A stretch of DNA of 64,000 nucleotides from assembly GCF_004771275.1 (NCBI RefSeq), contig NZ_RQEV01000015.1:124001-188000 (forward strand). The letters are read 5' to 3'. This document shows positions 16,390 through 26,739 of this stretch, in pieces; the first letter of the stretch is position 1; each line of letters starts with the position of its first letter. The notes beneath the pieces were generated by a model. That model saw only the letters and a program-made list of their open reading frames with translations. It did not search any database and was not told the origin of the DNA. A program made the position numbers and the translations under genes. This DNA is from Leptospira fluminis (GTDB lineage: Bacteria > Spirochaetota > Leptospiria > Leptospirales > Leptospiraceae).

Positions 16390-17757
16390 ATGCGCATACT
16401 GGCAATACTAATGCTCGCGCTCGCCGCGAGTGGACTTTGGGCGGAGGGAACCACACCGGCGGCGGCTCCGACGCCGGATAACGCGACGCTCAACACCATG
16501 ATCACGACGCTTAGGAGCGAAACGAACTGGTTGTGGACCGCGATTGCGGCTTTTCTAGTGTATTTCATGCAGGCGGGTTTTGCGCTGGTTGAAGCGGGAT
16601 TTACTCGTGCAAAAAACACGGTCAATATCCTGATGAAGAACTTCATGGATTTTGCCATCGGTTCGCTCGCATATTGGCTCATCGGATTCTCCATCATGTT
16701 CGGTCCGCAATTGCTTTCGGGCTTCGGCATCGGAATTCCGGGACTAGCGGACGGCTTGATCGTTAAGGGTGGTAAGCCGGACGCGGGCGGATTCACGTTT
16801 TTTATCTTCCAGCTCGTGTTTGCCGGAACGGCCGCTACGATCGTTTCCGGAGCCATGGCGGAACGCACGAAATTCATCGCATACGTGATTTTCTCCGTTG
16901 TGATTTCCGCATTGATTTATCCTGTCTTTGGTTCCACCGCGTGGGCAGGTTTGTTCGGTCTCAATAAGGGTTTTCTGGAAACGAAAGGCTTTATCGATTT
17001 TGCGGGTTCCACCGTGGTTCACTCCGTGGGTGGATGGGCCGGCTTGGCCGGTGCCCTGGTTCTCGGACCAAGAATCGGAAAATACCAGGACGGGAAAGTG
17101 GTTCCGATTCTAGGCCACAACATGACGATCGCGGCCCTTGGAGTGTTCATACTTTGGTTGGGTTGGTTCGGATTCAATCCGGGTTCCACCACTTCGGTTA
17201 CCGGCGGTCTTTTTGCGATCATCGCGGTCACTACGAACTTTGCCGCGGCCGCTGGTGCGGTTGCAGCGATGATGACGACCTGGATTCTATTCAAAAAACC
17301 GGATATAGGTCTGACTTTGAACGGAGCTCTGGCGGGATTGGTGGCGATCACTTCTCCTTGCGCGAACGTAAGCATTTCTTCCGCCGTCGTGATCGGTTTG
17401 GTGGCAGGTGTTCTCGTGGTATTCAGCGTGCTCTTTTTCGATAGAATCCGGTTAGACGACCCGGTAGGAGCGGTTTCCGTACACGGAGTCTGCGGCGCCT
17501 GGGGAACTCTTGCCGCAGGTTTATTTGCGGAAGAAGCTTACGGTGGAATCAACGGCTTCTTTTTCGGAGGAGGTTTCGGTCCGGTCGTGACTCAGATTAC
17601 CGGAATCCTTTTCGCCTTCGTATGGTCGTTCGGAGCTTCCACACTTCTGTTTCTTGCGCTAAAATATACGATCGGTTTAAGAGTCTCCGAAGACGAAGAA
17701 ATCCAAGGATTGGATATTTTAGAACACGGAAACGAAGCTTACCCGGTTTCCAAGTAA
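16390..17757 (+). CDS. amt: Ammonium transporter, Amt family
   Basis: This 455-residue channel protein has a cleavable signal (LALAASGLWAEG) and 11 hydrophobic segments. Conserved Amt blocks are visible: FVYFMQAGFALVEAGFTRAKN-like sequence, GTAATIVSGAMAERTK, GGWAGLAGALVLGPR, HNMTIAALGVFILWLGWFGFNPGS, and the two pore histidines in VHSVGGW and VHGVCGAWG. It moves ammonium across the inner membrane. AAGGAGA precedes the ATG. A glnK gene, usually next door, is absent from this window. A terminator follows. Confidence 0.93.
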   Translation: MRILAILMLALAASGLWAEGTTPAAAPTPDNATLNTMITTLRSETNWLWTAIAAFLVYFMQAGFALVEAGFTRAKNTVNILMKNFMDFAIGSLAYWLIGFSIMFGPQLLSGFGIGIPGLADGLIVKGGKPDAGGFTFFIFQLVFAGTAATIVSGAMAERTKFIAYVIFSVVISALIYPVFGSTAWAGLFGLNKGFLETKGFIDFAGSTVVHSVGGWAGLAGALVLGPRIGKYQDGKVVPILGHNMTIAALGVFILWLGWFGFNPGSTTSVTGGLFAIIAVTTNFAAAAGAVAAMMTTWILFKKPDIGLTLNGALAGLVAITSPCANVSISSAVVIGLVAGVLVVFSVLFFDRIRLDDPVGAVSVHGVCGAWGTLAAGLFAEEAYGGINGFFFGGGFGPVVTQITGILFAFVWSFGASTLLFLALKYTIGLRVSEDEEIQGLDILEHGNEAYPVSK

Positions 17758-17771
17758 TTCTAAAAATAAGA

Positions 17772-17804
17772 GACCCTCGCATTTGCCCTGCGGGGGTCGT
17801 CTTT
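17772..17804 (+). terminator. Intrinsic terminator after amt
   Basis: GACCCTCGCA (17772-17781) pairs with TGCGGGGGTC (17789-17798) over 10 bases with one T.G wobble, loop TTTGCCC, followed by GTCTTTT. Confidence 0.75.
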
Positions 17805-17844
17805 TCCCATTGACGAATTCCGCCCCGTCCCCCCGAATGAAGGT

Positions 17845-18513
17845 ATGACCTTGGGGAGACTTGCCTGTAGAATTTCCTTTTTGACGTTTTTCTTTTTGCT
17901 GCTCGGTTGCTTCGATTACGAAGAAGTGCTGACCATCAATCCTGACCTTTCCGGGGTGCTTGAGGTGACTTACATCGTCCCCACAAAGAAAAAGTCCGAC
18001 GAGTCCCTAATCAAATTTTTGCCTACGCGAAGGGACGAGATCCTCAGCCGACTAAACAAGGGTTTTTTTTCCAAAAGCGTGGTTTTGAAGGATTATAGTT
18101 TTCAAAAACTAGAAAGTCCCGAAGCGGAGCCCGGAGCGTTTCGGGAAAAGGCAAAGGTGAATTATAAGGTGGAATTCGCGGATATCACCCAGATAGAAGG
18201 GATTTTGATCGGCAGCGTGCAGATCAAAAAGGAGAAGGCGAGGACGATCTATATCAAGAGGGAATTTCCTTCCGCCACTCGCGCGGCGGATTCCATGCAG
18301 ATGGACGGAGAAAAGAAAGTCTTCGGAGAAACCTTACGCTTGATTCGGACGAATTCCATGAATTTTCGCGTGAACTTTCCGATCACTTCGATCTGTACTT
18401 CCAATCGCGGGGAAGTAAATCTGGGACGACTGAGTTATCGATTGCCTTTATCGGATACCATAGAGAAGGCCGGGAATAAGTCCTGGGATTACCGGATCAC
18501 TCTGGTGTATTGA
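17845..18513 (+). CDS. Lipoprotein of unknown function
   Basis: This 222-residue protein has a hydrophobic signal peptide and lipobox LLLGC at about residue 22. The mature part starts FDYEEVLTINPDLSGVLEVTY, a pattern of beta strands typical of lipoproteins that begin with a YEExxxxNxDxSG motif, and is rich in lysine and beta-type segments to the end. No enzyme motif. The gene stands alone on the plus strand and is convergent with the ccm operon, 2 bases from its last stop. Confidence 0.7.
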   Translation: MTLGRLACRISFLTFFFLLLGCFDYEEVLTINPDLSGVLEVTYIVPTKKKSDESLIKFLPTRRDEILSRLNKGFFSKSVVLKDYSFQKLESPEAEPGAFREKAKVNYKVEFADITQIEGILIGSVQIKKEKARTIYIKREFPSATRAADSMQMDGEKKVFGETLRLIRTNSMNFRVNFPITSICTSNRGEVNLGRLSYRLPLSDTIEKAGNKSWDYRITLVY

Positions 18514-18515
18514 TT

Positions 18516-18923
18516 TTAGGATAGAAGTTTGGTGCCGCATTCGGGGCAGAATTTGGCGCCTACTAATTCGATCTTGAAGCCGCATTGGTGGCAATATTTT
18601 TGTCTCGGAACGGGATTCTTTTCCTCCGAGGATTGTTGCGGGCTCTTTTCCGACCAGGTCTTGATTTTCCGATCCTGTTCCTCCAACTCCTGTACGATTC
18701 CCGCCGAGATGGACTTGAACTCGGGATCCGTCAGTTTTCCGGTGTCGAATTCGATTTTTAGATCTTTCAGATTTTCTAATAAAACTTCCCTTCGATTGAC
18801 CAGTTCCTTTTTTTCGGTTTCCAGCTCCGAACCGTTCTCTCTCTTTACGAACCTCACGTACGCAAAGGGAGTCACTACCAGTGCGGCGAGCAGGAGGTAG
18901 AAGAATATCAAAAGAAAGTCCAT
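18516..18923 (-). CDS. Membrane-anchored zinc-ribbon protein of the ccm operon
   Basis: This 135-residue protein has one N-terminal membrane helix (residues 3-24), a coiled-coil-like charged region (about 30-90; ELETEKKELVNRREVLLENLKDLKIEFDTGKL resembles CcmI/CcmH linkers), and a C-terminal zinc ribbon with two CxxC pairs (YCHQCG and FCPECG). It starts one base after the ccmH stop and is the last gene of the operon. It is probably an accessory subunit of the haem ligation complex, taking the place of the CcmI helix region. This role is inferred from position only. Confidence 0.72.
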   Translation of the reverse strand: MDFLLIFFYLLLAALVVTPFAYVRFVKRENGSELETEKKELVNRREVLLENLKDLKIEFDTGKLTDPEFKSISAGIVQELEEQDRKIKTWSEKSPQQSSEEKNPVPRQKYCHQCGFKIELVGAKFCPECGTKLLS

Positions 18924-19471
18924 TTATTTCTGCTTCTCCTCTATTTCGGAAAGATATTTTCTAAAGGCTTCGTTTTCCTGGCTCGGATTCGCATTCGAGG
19001 CTTTTGCGGCCGTGCGTTTTTTCAGATAGAGAAACATCAGTAGAATTCCCAACGCTCCCGCCATAAATAAGCTCGCGTCTATCCAAGTTGAATCGGGTTT
19101 GGCGAGAATATCGGGCCCGAATCCGTAGACCACGCTTTCCGCCATTCCGGTGTTTCCGGATTCTATGAATTTCGCGATCACCGGATCTTTGACGGCGTCG
19201 GGCCCGAATCCTTTTACCATCTTTTCCACGATCGTATCCGCAGATTCTCCGGATCGGATCCGATTTTCGATGAACACTTTCAGTTTGGCCGAGACCGTGC
19301 AGTTGTTAAACGAACAACTCTTGATGGCGATGGAGGGAATGCAAATACATCGTATCCTTCCGGTCACGTCGTGAAAGGCTCGAATCTCCTGCGGATCGGT
19401 CAGATTCGTGAACGTGGACTCGGCGGAAAGCGAAGATACGAAAAAGAGAATTATTGGGATGAACGAAAGTT

Positions 19472-19475
<4 letters not shown>
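18924..19475 (-). CDS. ccmH: Cytochrome c maturation protein CcmH (atypical CXC motif)
   Basis: This 183-residue protein has a signal peptide (ending near SLSAES), a periplasmic CcmH-like domain and one C-terminal membrane helix (about residues 137-155). CcmH normally reduces apocytochrome CXXCH thiols through an LRCxxCQNQ motif. Here the equivalent is IRCICIPSIAIKSC: cysteines at 43 and 45 are separated by a single residue, with two more at 54 and 59. The following IENRIRSGESADTIVEKMVKGFG segment matches CcmH helices. It overlaps ccmF by 4 bases. Confidence 0.83.
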
Positions 19476-21651
<2,176 letters not shown>

Positions 21652-21655
<4 letters not shown>

Positions 21656-22080
21656 CGGGACCCGCTTTCATATTCTTCTGCAGAGGCTTCCTGATCGGAA
21701 TAACCCGCTTCGTATTTGGAAGCGCATTTTGCCTCTACTCTATCCGCGACGAGAGTTCCGTTTTTCCAGACTCCGTCCACTCTGGCGCGAGTGCCTTCCT
21801 TGAACGCATCCGGGAGAAGTGTCGCTCCCGTGAAATACACGGGGACTTCCCGATCGTTCAGTTGCAGAACGAATTTGGCGGTTTTTCCCTCGCGGACAAC
21901 GGTCCCTAGTTTTACGAATCCTCGCACTCGGAGCAATTCATCCCCGTCGTACTTTGCGGGGTGAGCGGCGAGTTCCGAAGCATCCAAAAGGATATAAGAG
22001 GTTTCTTTGGAGGAAAAAAAGGCGATGGCTCCCAAGGAGAGAGCGATTGTACCGGCGAGGATTGCGAATTTAACGTTCAT
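21652..22080 (-). CDS. ccmE: Haem chaperone CcmE, cysteine (CxxxY) type
   Basis: This 142-residue protein has an N-terminal membrane anchor (residues 5-22) and a periplasmic OB-fold domain (LLRVRGFVKLGTV, FVLQLNDREVPVYFTG, LLPDAFKEGTRARVDGVW). The haem-binding motif is C119-A-S-K-Y123. Most bacteria have His in an HxxxY motif here; the CxxxY form is known from some Desulfovibrio and archaea (established knowledge, recalled). It is the first gene of the operon. ccmA, ccmB and ccmC are not in this window and must lie elsewhere. Confidence 0.88.
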
Positions 22081-22092
22081 CGTTTTTACTGG

Positions 22093-22911
22093 CTAGTCCT
22101 TAGACCAAGGAAACCGGAGCCTAAGGGGAAGAAAAGTGGAAATACGTTCGCGGGCGTCGTAAACCAGGAGTCCGATCCTCTCCTTCCAAACAGTGCTGGT
22201 GAGCGCGAGGGTGTGGGCCGAGGGAATGAAGGAATCCAAAGTTAGGACTTTGATCTGGGAATTGTAATCCGTAGGCCAAGGATGAATTTTCAGCCCGGTC
22301 TTACGAAACACTCTCAAAGACCTTTCCATGTGAAAAGCGGAAGTGATTAAAATCAGGGATTTCCACCCCTTTTTGCGGAAGATCTCGGCGGTATATTCCG
22401 CGTTTTCCTTGGTATTCCGGCTTTGGCTTTCCAAAAGAATCGCGGTTTTAGGGATTCCGAAAGATAGGAAAAAAATCTCCGCGAACTCCGCTTCTTTTTT
22501 GGTTTGGAAGAGCAGATTTCCGGAGCCGCCGGTAAAAACGATGCGGGGCGCCTTTCCTTCTTTGTATAACAAAATCGCATCCGTCATCCGTTCCGCGGAA
22601 GGACCCAACTGAGGCCTGTCCGAATAAAGGTTCATATTGTCCACGGCTCCTCCCAGTACGACGATCGCGTCCGCTTTGGGGAGCTCTTTGGAGGAAACCG
22701 GCGGATATTTCTCTTCTAATCCCTGAACCAGCCATTGGGAAAACGAATCCGTAGAACAGATCCAGAGAAGTAGCAAAGGGAGGCAAACTGCGATTCTTTG
22801 CTTCTTTTGCGGAAGCTTGAGTCCGGCCCAGAAAGCCAAAATCAAACAAATCGGCAAAGGAAATAGGAAGATCCCCGCAATCTTGGAAAGTACGAAAAAA
22901 ACAGTTTCCAT
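22093..22911 (-). CDS. DUF218 (YdcF/SanA/ElyC-like) membrane protein
   Basis: This 272-residue protein has two N-terminal hydrophobic segments (about residues 4-55), then a DUF218 domain: AIVVLGGAVDN, APRIVFTGGSGN, ILLESQSRNTKENAEYTAEI and LILITSAFHMERSLRVFRKTG. ElyC/SanA relatives affect envelope integrity and undecaprenyl-phosphate use; the chemistry is unsettled. It is immediately upstream of ccmE on the same strand, 12 bases away, and may be cotranscribed with the ccm genes. Confidence 0.82.
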   Translation of the reverse strand: METVFFVLSKIAGIFLFPLPICLILAFWAGLKLPQKKQRIAVCLPLLLLWICSTDSFSQWLVQGLEEKYPPVSSKELPKADAIVVLGGAVDNMNLYSDRPQLGPSAERMTDAILLYKEGKAPRIVFTGGSGNLLFQTKKEAEFAEIFFLSFGIPKTAILLESQSRNTKENAEYTAEIFRKKGWKSLILITSAFHMERSLRVFRKTGLKIHPWPTDYNSQIKVLTLDSFIPSAHTLALTSTVWKERIGLLVYDARERISTFLPLRLRFPWSKD

Positions 22912-23038
22912 TCGTTACTCTCTTTTATTTCGAACAAGTATTCTGCAATGGATTTTTTTGGGAAAAAGGCAGATTCGTTCAAGCGAAATCGAACCGAATG
23001 GATTTATACTGGAGACATCTTCGTTAGGGAGTGCAACC

Positions 23039-23575
23039 ATGAGATTTGCAAAAGAGATGGTCTTTTACTCGGCGTATCACCAGGAAAAAAGGAACATCTG
23101 GATCCACGTTTTGGGGGTTCCCACCATCACGTTTACTTTGTTCCTCGTATTGAGCCGGTTTACTTTGTTTTCGGTGGCAGGTTTCGAAATCACTGCGGCG
23201 ACGATCTTTGCTGCGGTAGTGTTGGCTTATTATTTCACCCTAGACTTTATTTTCGCCTTTACCACGGCTCTCGTCTTCGGTTCCCTTTTGTCTCTTGCCC
23301 ATTATCTAACGGCTTCTCTGGAAGCATCCACTGCTTGGACGGTCTTCGGAGTGGCACAGTTGGTAGGCTGGGGAGCACAGTTTTACGGACACTTCATCTT
23401 CGAAAAAAGTAGACCGGCCTTGTTCGATAACCTGTTTCAAGCGATCGTATCCGCGCCTATCTTCGTGGTGGCGGACGTATTTTTCGAATTGGGTCTCAGA
23501 AAAGACGTTCAGGAAGCGGTCCGGAAGGAACTCGCCGCCCAAGGGAAATTGAAAGACTTTCGACCGGCGCACTGA
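23039..23575 (+). CDS. Mpo1-like (DUF962) membrane protein
   Basis: ATG 23039 with AGGGAG upstream is preferred over earlier in-frame starts that overlap the divergent gene. The product of about 178 residues has four hydrophobic segments and the family blocks YHQEKRNIWIHVLGVP (about residues 12-27) and GWGAQFYGHFIFEKSRPAL. In yeast Mpo1 these histidines bind iron in an alpha-oxidation dioxygenase of 2-hydroxy fatty acids. A similar lipid role here is inference. Confidence 0.8.
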   Translation: MRFAKEMVFYSAYHQEKRNIWIHVLGVPTITFTLFLVLSRFTLFSVAGFEITAATIFAAVVLAYYFTLDFIFAFTTALVFGSLLSLAHYLTASLEASTAWTVFGVAQLVGWGAQFYGHFIFEKSRPALFDNLFQAIVSAPIFVVADVFFELGLRKDVQEAVRKELAAQGKLKDFRPAH

Positions 23576-23576
23576 G

Positions 23577-23606
23577 AGAAGGAAGGGCCCCGTCGATTTC
23601 CCTTCT
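23577..23606. terminator. Possible bidirectional terminator between convergent genes
   Basis: AGAAGGAA (23577-23584) can pair with TTCCCTTCT (23598-23606) with one bulged base, between the ends of two convergent genes. The T run is poor, so support is weak. Confidence 0.35.
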
Positions 23607-23611
23607 GAGCC

Positions 23612-24394
23612 CTATGTGCAGAATACGACCCGGACGGAACTGTTCGGGCCTAAAAAACGGGAGGGCTGTACGCCGAACATTTTCTTGAACGTCCTGCTGA
23701 GATGTGCCTGGTCCGCGAACCCGGCGGCATAGGCTGCGTCCGTAAGATTTCCTCCGTCTTTTAACAAGGTGGCGGCTTCCTGTAATCGTAGCCAAAGTTG
23801 GTACTGGCGAACGGGCAGTCCGAGTTGTTCCTTGAACAAATGCATGAACCTCGTTTCGGAAAAACCGGATTCCTCCGCCAGTTCCGGAACGGAAACGGAA
23901 TTCGGAAGAGAACGTTTCATTCTTTCCGTGGCCGCCCGGATTCTCGGATCCAGAATCCCTTTAGCGGGCGTTTCCGCACCGATCGCGGAGAGTATGTCTT
24001 CGAATAAGAGTTTTGCGGAGTCGCATTCCAACCTTCCTTCCAAAAGATCCTTGCAATCCTTGCGGATCGGTTCCAAGTCGTTGGCCGGAATTTCGTGGAT
24101 TCCCTTACGACCGTACTTGGCCGCGATCGAGGAGTAATCGCCGCTATGCGGATCGAATTGGAGTACGACGATTTCGGATTCTTCCGCCAATAAAGAGTGA
24201 TGGAAATTCGGAGAAAGGATTACGGCTTGGTACGAGGTCCGAATGCCTTCTTCCGTCTCGATTTGAAAGGGAGAAGAAATCGAAATGAGAATCGAAGCCG
24301 CATAATGGGAATGCGCTTCGGTTACTAATCCACGATTTGCGAATAGGATCCTTCCTTCGAAATAAAAAAGGGCTCCCGTTTTGGATTCCTTCAT
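23612..24394 (-). CDS. AraC-family transcriptional regulator
   Basis: The start is placed at ATG 24394 because it overlaps the stop of the upstream hydrolase as ATGA. The 260-residue protein has an N-terminal cupin-like sensor (FEGRILFANRGLVTEAHSHYAASI) and a C-terminal double helix-turn-helix from about residue 160 (VSVPELAEESGFSETRFMHLFKEQ; LTDAAYAAGFADQAHLSRTFKKMFGVQPSRF), the standard AraC signature. Cotranscription with the hydrolase suggests it regulates or senses something linked to that enzyme. Confidence 0.85.
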   Translation of the reverse strand: MKESKTGALFYFEGRILFANRGLVTEAHSHYAASILISISSPFQIETEEGIRTSYQAVILSPNFHHSLLAEESEIVVLQFDPHSGDYSSIAAKYGRKGIHEIPANDLEPIRKDCKDLLEGRLECDSAKLLFEDILSAIGAETPAKGILDPRIRAATERMKRSLPNSVSVPELAEESGFSETRFMHLFKEQLGLPVRQYQLWLRLQEAATLLKDGGNLTDAAYAAGFADQAHLSRTFKKMFGVQPSRFLGPNSSVRVVFCT

Positions 24395-25230
24395 TTCTCT
24401 ATTCCTAAGACGTTCCGGATCCGATTCCAAGTGCGTTCCGGTTCCTCGAAAGGGAAAAAATGAGTGGCATTCGGCCAGATTTCCAGAGTGGAGTTTCGAT
24501 TTCCTTTCACGATTTCTCCCGCGGCCTTGGGGGAACAAACTTCGTATTTTTCCGGAATGGTGATATGCGCTTCGACCTTGATTTTAGGGTACTGGAATAG
24601 GCTGAGTAGATTCGCGGAATTGAATATTTTCGCCTCTAGTTCCGGAGGGCAACGGAGTACTACTTTGTCTTTTTCTTTTCGGAAACAGCTTTTAAGATAA
24701 TCTTCGAAGATTCCGTCGTCCCAGTTTGCGAAAGCGCTGCGTTTGCGGTAAGCCCTCCGGATCAAGTTCAGATCGGAGAACTCGCGACGACGGGATAGCG
24801 CTCCCTTTGCCATAGCGGTTCGAAAGAAATACGCATACAGGACGGACTTGATGTCGAGAACGACCGGATCCAGCGCTATGATTTTTCGGAATTTTTCCGG
24901 ACGTACATAGGAGGAAAGGAGAAGGCTTGCTCCTCCCATGGAGTGGCCGATTCCGATGCAATTTTCCAGATTTTCCGATTCAACGAGAGCTAAAATTTGA
25001 TCCCGAAAGAAAGACCAATTTTTCCATTCCAAACTGGGCTGCGATTCCCCATGACCGCAGAAGTCCAAGGCAAGAACGCGAAACTTCTTGGAAAGTTTTT
25101 CCGTATAATAACGATAGCAACCGGCGCTATAACCGTTGGCATGCGCGATCAAAACGGGAGGAGCTTTTTTTCGTCCGGCGTCGATATAGGAAAGACTAAG
25201 CCCTCGGAACTGGAATGTTTTTCTCTGCAT
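24391..25230 (-). CDS. Alpha/beta hydrolase, paralogue of the cluster hydrolase at 32119-33033
   Basis: ATG 25230 (MQRKTFQFRGLSLSYIDAG) starts the fold; an earlier ATG at 25320 would add 30 basic residues. About 279 residues. Motifs: IAHANGYSAG, ALDFCGHGESQ, the nucleophile GIGHSMGGASLLL, and a C-terminal NATHFFPFEEPERTW with the likely catalytic His. The same unusual blocks (HANG[YF]SA, NWSFFRDQ / DWYFFRDQ, GHSxGGAS, FFPxE[ED]P) recur in the hydrolase of the biosynthetic cluster, so the two are clearly related. It is coupled to the AraC gene. Confidence 0.8.
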   Translation of the reverse strand: MQRKTFQFRGLSLSYIDAGRKKAPPVLIAHANGYSAGCYRYYTEKLSKKFRVLALDFCGHGESQPSLEWKNWSFFRDQILALVESENLENCIGIGHSMGGASLLLSSYVRPEKFRKIIALDPVVLDIKSVLYAYFFRTAMAKGALSRRREFSDLNLIRRAYRKRSAFANWDDGIFEDYLKSCFRKEKDKVVLRCPPELEAKIFNSANLLSLFQYPKIKVEAHITIPEKYEVCSPKAAGEIVKGNRNSTLEIWPNATHFFPFEEPERTWNRIRNVLGIEK

Positions 25231-25377
25231 CGGAGATTTGCCCTTGATCTTTCCCGTAATTTTCTTTCGATGGATTAAAAAAGTCGGAAGTCCGGCTTCT
25301 CTTCCGGGAAAATTCTTCAAACTTTCTCTCGGTGGAGTTCTAAGGAAAGAAAAATTGGACCCGGGGGGCCGATTAGA

Positions 25378-25755
25378 ATGAAAGCAACTGTCGTGGCAGT
25401 ATTCGTAGTGGCATTATTCTTCAACGCTTTAGCGAACATTCTGATCAAAGCAAGTTCCTTAGGAGATAAAACGGATACAGTGCCGGGAATCGAAGGTCTG
25501 GTCCGGAGTTTCCTTCACCCCGTATTCTTTGCGGGAATCGCTTCGTTCGGGATCGCCCTGCTCGGATACAGATGGGTGTTGGGAAAAGGGTTGAAGCTTT
25601 CCTTAGCGTATCCCGTTTTTACCTCGGCCGGTTTCATTATCGTTCTGCTCGCCTCTACCTTTCTATTTAAAGAAAAATTAAATTGGTCCCAGTGGGCCGG
25701 AATCCTTCTGATCGTGGCCGGAGTTTGGCTGACGGCCGGCGAAATGTTCGACTGA
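25378..25755 (+). CDS. Small four-helix EamA/SMR-like membrane protein
   Basis: This 125-residue protein has four hydrophobic segments, with the SMR/EamA half-transporter layout: FNALANILIKASS in helix 1, LAYPVFTSAGFIIVLLAS in helix 3, and FKEKLNWSQWAGILLIVAGVWLT at the end. The membrane glutamate essential for EmrE-type drug export is missing from helix 1 (N/A in its place), so it is closer to ArnE/ArnF-like flippase subunits than to drug pumps. The substrate is unknown. No partner subunit was seen beside it. Confidence 0.7.
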   Translation: MKATVVAVFVVALFFNALANILIKASSLGDKTDTVPGIEGLVRSFLHPVFFAGIASFGIALLGYRWVLGKGLKLSLAYPVFTSAGFIIVLLASTFLFKEKLNWSQWAGILLIVAGVWLTAGEMFD

Positions 25756-25782
25756 GTTCTCTTCCTTTTTTCGAACCGTTTC

Positions 25783-26661
25783 ATGCGTTTTTCCGCGCTC
25801 ATTTTATTCTATACCCTCGTCTTCTCTTGCGCTACATCTCCGGACCGCAGGGATCCTACGGGTAGTTCCGCGAGGTACGGGGCCGTCGGATTTTACGACG
25901 GAGATCCGGTCCCGGACAAGGTGGCCTATTTGACCTTCGACGACGGACCTTCGGACTGGACCTCCGAAATTCTGGACGTTTTGAGATCCGAGAAAATTCC
26001 TGCGACGTTTTTCATCTGCGGGATTTGGGCTCCGAACGTGAATCGCACGAACAATAGCTTTCGAAAATTCCGGGACGTACTGGTTCGGATGAGAAGAGAA
26101 GGTCATGCCGTGGGAAATCATACGATCGGTCATAGGAATCTCATGCCCTTGTCCGAGGAAAAAATCCGCAACCAATTCCGGGAAAACCAGGAAATGTACG
26201 ATCGCGAACTCGGAAAAGAATCCGCGCCGATGACTCTTTTGCGTCCTCCTTTCGGTTCCCCGTTCAATCGTTCCGTTTCCGAAGAATCCAAGAGAAGAGT
26301 GGGGCTGGCATTGAGACGCGAGGGAATCGTGGCAATGTGGTCCAAACATTTCGACTCCTCGGATTCCAAGGATTGGGTCCGTGGAGAATGGTACGAAAAA
26401 GGCCCCCGAGTCAATCTGGACGACGAAAGATTCAAAGCGAAGATGGAGAGGATCTATTCCAGACTCGTGAGTGGTGCTAACGGAAAGGGGATCGTGGTTC
26501 TCTTTCACGACACCCATCCGACAACCAAGGAAATCCTGACCTCCGTGATCCGAAAGTTACACGCCGAAGGATACCGATTCGCGACGATGGAGGAATACTC
26601 CCTCTGGCGTTGGGGGAAGTCCAGCTCGGAGCTTTTGGTTACCGAACGGAATTCGGAATAA
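25783..26661 (+). CDS. Lipoprotein polysaccharide deacetylase (NodB domain)
   Basis: This 292-residue protein begins with a signal and lipobox-like VFSC near residue 16. The NodB/CE4 domain follows: YLTFDDGPSDWT (catalytic Asp and metal Asp), NHTIGHRNL (metal HxxxH), LLRPPFGSPFN, and VVLFHDTHP near the end. It should deacetylate an N-acetylated glycan at the cell surface, such as peptidoglycan or an exopolysaccharide. No Shine-Dalgarno is evident. The long insert between the blocks (about residues 160-225) is larger than in minimal CE4 enzymes. Confidence 0.85.
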   Translation: MRFSALILFYTLVFSCATSPDRRDPTGSSARYGAVGFYDGDPVPDKVAYLTFDDGPSDWTSEILDVLRSEKIPATFFICGIWAPNVNRTNNSFRKFRDVLVRMRREGHAVGNHTIGHRNLMPLSEEKIRNQFRENQEMYDRELGKESAPMTLLRPPFGSPFNRSVSEESKRRVGLALRREGIVAMWSKHFDSSDSKDWVRGEWYEKGPRVNLDDERFKAKMERIYSRLVSGANGKGIVVLFHDTHPTTKEILTSVIRKLHAEGYRFATMEEYSLWRWGKSSSELLVTERNSE

Positions 26662-26739
26662 GTTCTTCTTCGAAAAAGTCTTTTCACATCTCTGCTTAGC
26701 GCAATACCTGCCTGAATCCAATCAGGGAGCCGCAAGAAA

